Of a DNA stretch of 5,058 bases, positions 1-5,058 are shown piece after piece; the first letter of the stretch is position 1; every line of letters begins with the position of its first letter. A program made the position numbers and the translations under genes. The stretch lies in assembly GCA_019454915.1 (NCBI GenBank), contig JACFNM010000302.1, positions 1 through 5,058 of the forward strand, given 5' to 3'. The notes below the pieces were generated by a model. The model did not search any database. It worked only from the letters and a program-made list of their open reading frames with translations, and was not told where the DNA came from. This DNA is from Chitinophagaceae bacterium. GTDB lineage: Bacteria > Bacteroidota > Bacteroidia > Chitinophagales > Chitinophagaceae.

Positions 1-675
1 CACCGGCAGCAAAGTCTCCTCAAGCGGAAATTTCAAACCTGTTTCGATACAATAAACAGCGGGATTCACCATTTCCTTCCTGTGCCTTATCAACTCCGCT
101 TTAATGTGCTCAAAAGTATTGGCAATATTTCTCTTCCACTGAGAAATAAAGAAAGTCTTGATGCTGCGGTACTTCTCGTCATGCCGTTCAAAAATACTCA
201 GGCGGTATTCATATACAAAAGTATTATGGTGAGAACCGTTACACAGGAAGAAATATCCTTCATTATTCTCTAAAGGAATAATTCCCACGGGTGCGATATT
301 GATTTTATCTTCCACAAACTCATAAATCTCCGCTCCGCTCTTAATGGTTGAATTCATTACCCGCACCGCATAGCCGATGATATCCTCCAACTCCTTCATC
401 ATTTCATCGTCTTCAATAATCTTTTCATACAGCAATTGTAGCTTATCCAGGTTTACCCCTGTAAAACGCTTCGGGAACTGCTCCTGCAAGCTTTCTTTGT
501 TATGCTTAAAATGGAGGATATTATTGTAGTGAAAGATAATATCTGAAAGCTGGGGGTAGAGTTTGTTCTGCGTAAATTCCTTATGTATTTCCTGAAGATA
601 GGCCAGCAGGGTATATTTCTTCAGCTCAAAATCAATATAGCCTTCCGCAAACCAGGTTTGTGATAAAGTCTTCAT
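1..675 (-). CDS. Conserved-looking hypothetical protein, C-terminus cut by the window edge
   Basis: The minus strand is open without a stop from an ATG at 675 down to base 1, giving 225 codons; the stop lies outside the window. The protein begins MKTLSQTWFAEGYIDFELKK and reaches ETGLKFPLEETLLPV at the edge. It has no signal peptide or membrane segment and reads as a soluble cytoplasmic protein. The N-terminal half is rich in charged helical stretches (about residues 15-105). The middle (about 115-165) looks more strand-like, with IAPVGIIPLENNEGYFFLCN followed by an aromatic, charged stretch. A basic segment (LIRHRK) precedes the last part. I see no nucleotide-binding, metal-binding or catalytic motif that I can name. 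From memory, similar unnamed proteins of about 230-250 residues occur in Bacteroidota, so little is probably missing; that is recollection, not a search result. The start is well supported: the frame closes upstream at an in-frame TAG with no other ATG, and a candidate promoter sits just ahead of it. Function unknown. Confidence 0.85.
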   Translation of the reverse strand, partial: MKTLSQTWFAEGYIDFELKKYTLLAYLQEIHKEFTQNKLYPQLSDIIFHYNNILHFKHNKESLQEQFPKRFTGVNLDKLQLLYEKIIEDDEMMKELEDIIGYAVRVMNSTIKSGAEIYEFVEDKINIAPVGIIPLENNEGYFFLCNGSHHNTFVYEYRLSIFERHDEKYRSIKTFFISQWKRNIANTFEHIKAELIRHRKEMVNPAVYCIETGLKFPLEETLLPV

Positions 676-695
676 TATTGTGAGGGATTGTTTAC

Positions 696-727
696 CGAAT
701 TTATGAAAAATCTACCGGAATGCCAAC
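696..727 (-). promoter_or_regulatory. Candidate Bacteroidota promoter for the hypothetical protein gene
   Basis: On the minus strand, TAAATTCG (703-696) matches the Bacteroidota -7 consensus TAnnTTTG at all but one fixed position. GTTG (727-724) lies 20 bases upstream and resembles the -33 TTTG box. The ATG at 675 follows 20 bases after the -7 box, so the leader would be very short. The -33-like box overlaps the left arm of an inverted repeat (719-746). This is pattern matching only. Confidence 0.4.
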
Positions 728-746
728 CTCGGAAACCTAAGGCATT
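719..746. repeat. Short inverted repeat in the intergenic gap
   Basis: AATGCC (719-724) and GGCATT (741-746) are perfect 6-base inverted repeats separated by 16 bases. The left arm overlaps the -33-like box proposed for the hypothetical gene, so the repeat could be an operator or just a chance hairpin. No T-run follows, so it does not look like an intrinsic terminator. The rest of the 225-base gap (676-900) shows no convincing gene or RNA. Confidence 0.25.
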
Positions 747-869
747 TCAAGTGGAATATGACCCGTCTGCGTATCCTGTTACCTGCCTGTTAATCATAAT
801 AAACGTCCGCTGACGCCTATTATTTTCGGACAAACGATAAAGTCTCTATTGCAGGGAAGAGGAATGACT

Positions 870-893
870 TTAAAGGATCACCGCGGTCTTTAA
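870..893 (-). terminator. Weak hairpin just after the E2 gene, possible transcript end
   Basis: TTAAAG (870-875) pairs with CTTTAA (888-893) around a 12-base loop that contains the palindrome ACCGCGGT (880-887). It lies 7 bases past the E2 stop codon. The stem is AT-rich and only 6 base pairs long, and no clear U-run follows in the minus direction, so it is a poor intrinsic terminator. It is recorded only because it is the best structure between E2 and the next gene. Confidence 0.2.
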
Positions 894-900
894 TGGAAAA

Positions 901-2271
901 TTAAAAACTCCTGTTGATGTCAAAATTTTCCAATTCATTAACTACAGCCGATAAAAAGGAAGAGCCCAGCGACCCATCCACAATCCGATGGTCATAGGAA
1001 AGAGACAGGTAAACCATGTGGCGGATGGCAATACTATCGCCCTGTTTGGTTTCAACTACCACGGGGCGTTTCTTGATAGCCCCAATAGCCAATATAGCAA
1101 CCTGTGGCTGATTGATGATGGGCGTACCGGCAAGGCTTCCAAAATTGCCCACATTCGTTACTGTAAAAGTGCCGTTTTGAACATCATCGGGCCGAAGCCG
1201 GTTATTTCTCGCCGCATCAGCTAACCGGTTCACCTTCTTTGCCAGCCCGCTAATATTCAGCATGTCCGCCTCCTGAATAACCGGCGTAATGAGGTTACCG
1301 TTGGGAAGCGCCGTTGCCATACTGATATTAATATCTTTATGCAGAATTATCTTCTCCCCTCTGACGCTGGCATTGAGCCAGGGATATTTCTTAATACACT
1401 TTATAATCGCTTCAATAAACAGCGGCGTAAACGTCAACTTTTCACCCTCCTGCTTTTCAAAGGATTGTTTCACTTTTTCTCTCCATAAAACCATATTGGT
1501 AACATCACACTCGGCAAAACTGGTTACATGAGCGCTGGTTCGCCTGCTTTCCACCATGTGCTTTGCAATCAATTTCCGCGTGCGGTCCATCTCAATCACC
1601 TCTATATTCCCAGTCAAGCTCTCTTCTATCTCAGCTATCGCTGTCTCCGTTGGAGGCGCCACTTCAGACTCTCTCAGCGCTACAGATTCAGGCGTGGTTT
1701 GCAATTCTTTCACCGGTTCGGCGCTTCTGTCTGAAGCTGACCGGCCGGCTATCCATTGCAGTATATCTTTCTTGGTTACCCGCCCTTCATTTCCGGTGCC
1801 GGGAATTTTTTCTAACTCAGCGAGACTTACCCCTTCGTTGGCCGCTATATTGAGTACAAGCGGTGAATAGAATCTTGCTCCCGAAGTTTTCACGGAGTGA
1901 CGTGCAGGTGATGCCGGAACATAGGGAATATTTTCAATGGCATGCTTTTCTTCCTGATGAGTCTCCACCCGGTCAACCTCCACATCATTCACAACAGGAT
2001 TGGTTACTGGTACCTTTTCCACCACATTGTTCTCCGATCTAATCCGCGCAATAACCGATCCCACGGGAACCACGTCATTCTCATGAAATAGCACTTCCTC
2101 GATAATGCCTGTGGAAGGTGACGGAATATCACTATCCACCTTGTCTGTAGCGATCTCCAGGATGGTTTCATCTAATTGTACATGGTCTCCCGGTTTCTTA
2201 TTCCAGCGAAGAACCGTAGCCTCCATCACACTTTCGCCCAGTTTTGGCATAATCAGGTCAACTATCGCCAT
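901..2271 (-). CDS. Dihydrolipoyl acyltransferase (E2) of a 2-oxo acid dehydrogenase complex, probably branched-chain type
   Basis: This 456-residue cytoplasmic protein is the core of a 2-oxo acid dehydrogenase complex. E2 takes the acyl group made by E1 on its swinging lipoyl arm and passes it to CoA; E3 then reoxidises the arm. One lipoyl domain spans residues 1-77, with the lipoylated lysine K44 in EIATDKVDSD. A charged Val/Glu-rich linker follows (78-132), then a peripheral subunit-binding domain at about 133-175 (SPLVLNIAANEGV and GTGNEGRVTKKDI). A second linker leads to the catalytic domain at about 224-456, which contains NVGNFGS (373-379) and the active-site motif DHRIVDG with H428 and D432. 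Length and domain order are normal. The opening MAIVDLIMPKLGES and the SYDHRIVDGSLG ending favour a branched-chain or generic 2-oxo acid E2 over pyruvate or 2-oxoglutarate E2, but substrate class is inference. No E1 or E3 gene is visible. The start is placed at the ATG at 2271, where the conserved domain begins. A TTG 30 bases upstream lies inside the promoter -7 box and is unlikely to be used. Confidence 0.96.
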   Translation of the reverse strand: MAIVDLIMPKLGESVMEATVLRWNKKPGDHVQLDETILEIATDKVDSDIPSPSTGIIEEVLFHENDVVPVGSVIARIRSENNVVEKVPVTNPVVNDVEVDRVETHQEEKHAIENIPYVPASPARHSVKTSGARFYSPLVLNIAANEGVSLAELEKIPGTGNEGRVTKKDILQWIAGRSASDRSAEPVKELQTTPESVALRESEVAPPTETAIAEIEESLTGNIEVIEMDRTRKLIAKHMVESRRTSAHVTSFAECDVTNMVLWREKVKQSFEKQEGEKLTFTPLFIEAIIKCIKKYPWLNASVRGEKIILHKDINISMATALPNGNLITPVIQEADMLNISGLAKKVNRLADAARNNRLRPDDVQNGTFTVTNVGNFGSLAGTPIINQPQVAILAIGAIKKRPVVVETKQGDSIAIRHMVYLSLSYDHRIVDGSLGSSFLSAVVNELENFDINRSF

Positions 2272-2298
2272 ATTTAAATTTTGTTTATCATAAAGATT

Positions 2299-2333
2299 CA
2301 AAGATAAGTATTGCTATGAAATTAGCAGTCAAC
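2299..2333 (-). promoter_or_regulatory. Candidate Bacteroidota promoter for the E2 gene
   Basis: On the minus strand, TATCTTTG (2306-2299) is a perfect match to the Bacteroidota -7 consensus TAnnTTTG. A GTTG (2333-2330) lies 23 bases upstream, a little farther than the usual spacing to the -33 TTTG box. Initiation a few bases past the -7 box would give a leader of about 20 bases to the ATG at 2271. The leader is very AT-rich (AAATTTAAAT directly before the ATG) and has no Shine-Dalgarno sequence, as is common in this phylum. The promoter lies between the cinA stop and the E2 start, so E2 can probably be transcribed independently of cinA. Confidence 0.5.
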
Positions 2334-2395
2334 GGATAGGTTAAGAAATTTCAGTATAATAACTCGCTATGGACACGAATATTGCTCCACAGATG

Positions 2396-3673
2396 CTAAT
2401 CTCTCTGCTCTTCGATGACCATTATCCTAAGGAGATTCAACGCCTGATAAGCGGTCATTTCAATATTTCGCTCCCGGTCGTATCGAAAAAAGAATTGCTT
2501 TGCCTTAATCGCATTCCGGCTCCCCGCCGCCACCCAAACGGTACCTACGGGCTTCTCCGCCGTGCCGCCATCCGGGCCCATAATCCCGGAAGTAGCAACG
2601 GCATAATCCGTATTCAACCGGTCGAGCACCCCTTTTACCATCTGCTTTACGGTATCCTCACTTACCGCACCCACCGATCGCAGCGTTTGATCGTTTACAC
2701 CCAGCACATTTTCTTTGATTTCATTGGCATAACTCACTATCGTTCCTTTATACCAGCCGGATGAACCCGGAATGGAAGTAATCAGATGGGCAATATATCC
2801 CCCCGTACAACTCTCTGCAGTAGCAACCGTTTTCTTATTTTTCAGTAAGTGATTACCTACTACCTCCGCGAGAGGCAGGTCCTTATCCGTAATCAACCAT
2901 TCCGATACCTGCTTTTTTAAAGTTTCAAACTGTTCATTCAATTCCCGCTGCAGCCGGTCCGCATCGCTATCAATTCCGGTTATTCTCAACCGAACCATAC
3001 CGTAGTTGGGAAGATAGGCCAACTTCAGATGTACAGGAAGCGCCGCCTCCCATTCTTTGATTGTTTCGGCCAGGAATGACTCTCCAATTCCAAACGTAAT
3101 TAATGTTCTGTGGTCAATATGGGGGAACCTGAAATACTTCTGCAGCCGTGGGATTACGTCATCCAGCATCATCCCTTTCATTTCGTGAGGCACGCCTGGC
3201 ATACTCACATACACTTTACCTTCCTTCTCAAACCACATGCCCGGAGCGGTACCCCGCTTATTCTGTAACACCACACAGTTGTCAGGCACTTCAGCCTGCT
3301 GAATATTTCTCTCCAGCAATGGACGATCAAACTTCGAAAATATCTGTCTCACATTCTCCAGCGCCTCTTCATTCATTACCATAGTACCGCCAAAATACTC
3401 ACACAATACCGGTTTGGTAATGTCATCAGCCGTGGGACCTAAGCCACCCGTAATCAGAATGATATCTGCGTGACGGCTCTCCTCACCAAGCGCCTGTTGA
3501 ATTTCAGATTTTATGTCGCCTATAGAAACTCTCCTCCTTAACCAAATACCCGTTTTATTAAGTTCCCGCGCCATCCATGCACTATTGGTATCCACTACCT
3601 GTCCGATTAACAATTCATCACCTATGGTAATGATAGAAGCATGTATATGCGGCGTTTCCTTCCCGTCGTCCAT
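2396..3673 (-). CDS. cinA: CinA: MoCF-domain protein fused to an NMN deamidase-type domain
   Basis: This complete 425-residue cytoplasmic protein has the full CinA architecture. The N-terminal MoaB/MoCF-like domain (about 11-175) shows TIGDELLIGQVVDTNSAW (16-33), TGGLGPTADDITK (75-87) and PGVPHEMKGM (159-168); in characterised CinA proteins this domain has ADP-ribose pyrophosphatase activity. A middle domain follows (about 176-260, including LAYLPNYGMVRLRITG). The C-terminal PncC-like domain (about 268-420) carries TAESCTGG (285-292), with S288 at the place expected for the catalytic serine, and ATSGIMGPDGGT (360-371); this domain converts nicotinamide mononucleotide to nicotinic acid mononucleotide in pyridine nucleotide salvage. 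Both halves look intact and the length is typical. The historical name, competence/damage-inducible protein, does not imply a competence role here. The ATG at 3673 is the only in-frame ATG ahead of the core and gives a roughly 11-residue lead-in (MDDGKETPHIH), longer than many family members. An upstream in-frame TGA closes the frame. No clear Shine-Dalgarno sequence is seen. A short reading frame ends one base before this start. The gap to E2 is 124 bases. Confidence 0.97.
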   Translation of the reverse strand: MDDGKETPHIHASIITIGDELLIGQVVDTNSAWMARELNKTGIWLRRRVSIGDIKSEIQQALGEESRHADIILITGGLGPTADDITKPVLCEYFGGTMVMNEEALENVRQIFSKFDRPLLERNIQQAEVPDNCVVLQNKRGTAPGMWFEKEGKVYVSMPGVPHEMKGMMLDDVIPRLQKYFRFPHIDHRTLITFGIGESFLAETIKEWEAALPVHLKLAYLPNYGMVRLRITGIDSDADRLQRELNEQFETLKKQVSEWLITDKDLPLAEVVGNHLLKNKKTVATAESCTGGYIAHLITSIPGSSGWYKGTIVSYANEIKENVLGVNDQTLRSVGAVSEDTVKQMVKGVLDRLNTDYAVATSGIMGPDGGTAEKPVGTVWVAAGSRNAIKAKQFFFRYDRERNIEMTAYQALNLLRIMVIEEQRD

Positions 3674-3674
3674 C

Positions 3675-3767
3675 TTAATTTTCTTTATAATCTTTCTGAA
3701 TCATAAAATCCCCGGCAGATGAAGCGGTATTCTGGTCAGGGCTCTTTATCTTCATTTTCAATACCAT
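3675..3767 (-). CDS. Possible 30-residue small ORF abutting cinA
   Basis: On the minus strand an ATG at 3767 opens a 30-codon frame that ends in TAA at 3677-3675. One G then separates it from the cinA ATG, a spacing compatible with translational coupling. The peptide is polar and lysine-rich: it begins MVLKMKIKSPDQNTASS and ends FMIQKDYKEN. It has no membrane segment, Cys or recognisable motif. Two internal ATGs (3755 and 3704) could also be starts. Against it: the frame is short enough to arise by chance, there is no clear ribosome binding site, and its first ATG overlaps the palindromic promoter-like box at 3767-3774. If that box drives cinA, transcription would begin inside this frame and only an internal start could be used. 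I do not recognise the peptide. Confidence 0.2.
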   Translation of the reverse strand: MVLKMKIKSPDQNTASSAGDFMIQKDYKEN

Positions 3768-3774
3768 AAATTTA
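3767..3774. promoter_or_regulatory. Palindromic -7-like box between divergent cinA and dacB
   Basis: TAAATTTA is self-complementary and matches the Bacteroidota -7 consensus TAnnTTTG at all but the last base on both strands. In the plus direction it would put a dacB start site roughly 24 bases before the ATG at 3804. In the minus direction it would serve cinA with a leader of roughly 90 bases, and a GTTT (3798-3795) lies 20 bases upstream as a poor -33 match. The plus-strand -33 match is also poor. It is the best promoter-like element I can see in this 130-base divergent gap. Confidence 0.3.
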
Positions 3775-3803
3775 GTTATTCTTCTTCAAGGGATAAACAT
3801 TTT

Positions 3804-5058
3804 ATGAAACAGATACTACCCGCTCCCGTTGTAATGATAGTCACCATCCAGATGTTGACGATGATTTTGATACCCGGCTTTCAGAAAAGCTATGCTCAAA
3901 CCTTGACCCAAAAACTCGCAAAAGCCTTTGCTCAGTTTGAGCAGGACCCTCAGTTGAAGTATGCTATAAGCTCACTGTATGTAACAGAGTCGGCGAGTGG
4001 GAGAGTAATATTCGCGGGCAAAGCCACCACGGGATTGGCACCCGCTTCCACTCAAAAACTAATCACCAGCACCGCCGCATTAGATGTGTTAGGAAAAGAC
4101 TTCAGGTTTACTACATATTTTGCACTGGAGGGAAATACGCTGTATATTTTCCCTTCGGGAGATCCTACTCTGGGAAGTGAAAGATGGGAAAACACGAAAG
4201 CTGCTGCGCTGTTTGAACGAATTACCACCTGGTTAAAGGCACAAGATGCGAGGATTGATACCCTGATCATCATCAAGAACAATTGGGCGTCGCAGGATAT
4301 CCCGGACGGATGGGTCTGGCAGGATATAGGTAATTATTACGGTGCAGCAGCCGCCCCACTCAACTGGAGAGAAAACCAGTTTGATCTCTTGCTTCAATCG
4401 GGAAAGCAGCCAGGCGATCCGGTGCGGATTATGGAGACGGATCCTCAACTATACGAATACCAGTTAGTTTCTGAAGCATATTCAGCCGCCAAAGGTTCCG
4501 GTGACAATGCTTATATTTATTTTCCGCTAACCGGAAAAGCGGGCAGCGTTAAGGGTACGATACCCGTAAATGAAACGGCTTTCGTCATTTCCGGCGCACT
4601 TCCGTCCGGAGTGCGACAATTTACCGGAGAATTATCGCGCAAACTGATCACGGCGGGTCTTTCCGATTCTCTGATCATACGCAAATCCCCTAAAGAACGA
4701 AGTTTCGGGGAATTCAAAAATATACACGTGGAAAAATCTCCGTCGTTGGATTCCATCGTTTATTGGTTTAATAAGAAAAGCATTAATCTATACGGAGAAG
4801 CGTTGCTCAAGGCGATTGGTTTGAAAGAAGCTGCTTCCGCGTCTACTGACACCGGCGTTTCCCGCATCAGGCGATTCTGGAGGCATAAAGGTGTGGATGA
4901 AAACGAAATCAACATCGTGGACGGTTCAGGTTTGTCGCCGCTAAACCGGGTGACTACGCATAGCGAGGTGCAGGTTTTAGCCTACGCCCAAAAACAGCCC
5001 TGGTTTCCGGTACTATTAAATTCTCTGCCTGTATATAATGGAATAAAAATGAAAAGCG
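3804..5058 (+). CDS. dacB: D-alanyl-D-alanine carboxypeptidase/endopeptidase, PBP4 (DacB) family, C-terminus cut by the window edge
   Basis: The plus strand is open from the ATG at 3804 to the window end (418 codons). The product is a low-molecular-mass class C penicillin-binding protein (peptidase family S13), which in the periplasm trims the terminal D-Ala of peptidoglycan stem peptides and cleaves D-Ala-meso-DAP crosslinks. Residues 1-31 form a signal peptide with a hydrophobic core at about 9-24 and a likely cleavage after SYA, before Q32. The first active-site motif is APASTQKLIT, with nucleophile S82 and K85 (SxxK). The second is S326-I327-N328 (SxN) in NKKSINLYGEALLK. The 244-residue distance between them leaves room for the extra domains that mark PBP4 proteins. 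The family-typical DGSGLSPLNRVT follows. The last visible residues are MKS plus the first base of a further codon, where the KTG-type motif is expected, apparently here as K417-S418-G. Roughly 40-50 residues are probably missing. The gene is divergent from cinA, with 130 bases between the starts. No Shine-Dalgarno sequence is obvious in the AT-rich leader. Confidence 0.95.
   Translation, partial: MKQILPAPVVMIVTIQMLTMILIPGFQKSYAQTLTQKLAKAFAQFEQDPQLKYAISSLYVTESASGRVIFAGKATTGLAPASTQKLITSTAALDVLGKDFRFTTYFALEGNTLYIFPSGDPTLGSERWENTKAAALFERITTWLKAQDARIDTLIIIKNNWASQDIPDGWVWQDIGNYYGAAAAPLNWRENQFDLLLQSGKQPGDPVRIMETDPQLYEYQLVSEAYSAAKGSGDNAYIYFPLTGKAGSVKGTIPVNETAFVISGALPSGVRQFTGELSRKLITAGLSDSLIIRKSPKERSFGEFKNIHVEKSPSLDSIVYWFNKKSINLYGEALLKAIGLKEAASASTDTGVSRIRRFWRHKGVDENEINIVDGSGLSPLNRVTTHSEVQVLAYAQKQPWFPVLLNSLPVYNGIKMKS

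Noticed and set aside
82..273. Plus-strand frame of 63 codons opposite the hypothetical gene.
   Set aside because: The minus strand is open across the entire 675 bases with a good start and candidate promoter; this frame has no independent support.
776..792. Direct repeat of CTGTTA (776-781 and 787-792), and the inverted pair GTCCG/CGGAC (805-809 and 827-831).
   Set aside because: Repeats this short are expected by chance in a gap of this size, and nothing ties them to a gene start or transcript end.
703..813. Plus-strand 36-codon frame in the 225-base intergenic gap.
   Set aside because: Its ATG is embedded in the proposed minus-strand promoter, it has no ribosome binding site or recognisable motif, and its length is within chance expectation.
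1528..1870. Several overlapping plus-strand frames of 68-104 codons opposite the E2 linker region.
   Set aside because: The minus strand here encodes the intact E2 linkers and subunit-binding domain; low-complexity linker sequence commonly leaves the opposite strand open.
2334..2395. Possible terminator after cinA.
   Set aside because: I found only AT-rich short palindromes such as GAAATTTC and no GC-rich stem followed by a U-run on the minus strand.
2369..2764. Plus-strand open frame of 131 codons opposite the 3' part of cinA.
   Set aside because: It runs opposite the conserved CinA C-terminal domain with its catalytic motifs, and its translation has no recognisable features; it is a shadow frame.
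4052..4756. Minus-strand frames of 71-79 codons opposite dacB.
   Set aside because: They lie opposite a continuous DacB protein with signal peptide and active-site motifs in correct order and spacing.
1..5058. Search for a defence system, mobile element, CRISPR array, tRNA or other accessory cargo.
   Set aside because: All substantial frames are ordinary chromosomal genes, and I saw no spaced direct repeats, transposase, integrase, tRNA-like fold or terminal inverted repeats.

Overview
The window looks like chromosomal housekeeping DNA from a member of the Bacteroidota, most like the Chitinophagaceae/Cytophagia side of the phylum. The evidence for this is a perfect Bacteroidota-type -7 promoter box (TATCTTTG) upstream of one gene, AT-rich leaders without a clear Shine-Dalgarno sequence, and the style of the proteins. 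This placement is inference, because there is no rRNA or tRNA in the window.

Layout, left to right. Positions 1-675 (minus) hold most of an unnamed soluble protein whose C-terminus runs off the left edge. Positions 676-900 are a non-coding gap with a candidate promoter for that gene, an inverted repeat and a weak hairpin. Positions 901-2271 (minus) encode a complete single-lipoyl-domain E2 acyltransferase of a 2-oxo acid dehydrogenase complex, most like the branched-chain type. Positions 2396-3673 (minus) encode a complete full-length CinA, with a MoCF-like domain followed by an NMN-deamidase-type domain. Positions 3674-3803 are a divergent intergenic region that includes a possible 30-codon reading frame ending one base before cinA. 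Positions 3804-5058 (plus) encode a secreted penicillin-binding protein 4/DacB-type D-Ala-D-Ala carboxypeptidase-endopeptidase, cut by the right edge inside its third active-site motif.

The three minus-strand genes are not tightly packed: the gaps are 124 and 225 bases. Each of the first two has its own candidate promoter, so they read as neighbouring transcription units rather than one tight operon. Their roles (2-oxo acid oxidation, pyridine nucleotide salvage, peptidoglycan trimming) do not form one pathway. I found no mobile element, CRISPR array, RNA gene or phage signal, and nothing that amounts to a new biological system. The most interesting leftovers are the unnamed protein, the small frame before cinA, the shared palindromic promoter-like box between cinA and dacB, and a start-codon trap at the E2 gene.
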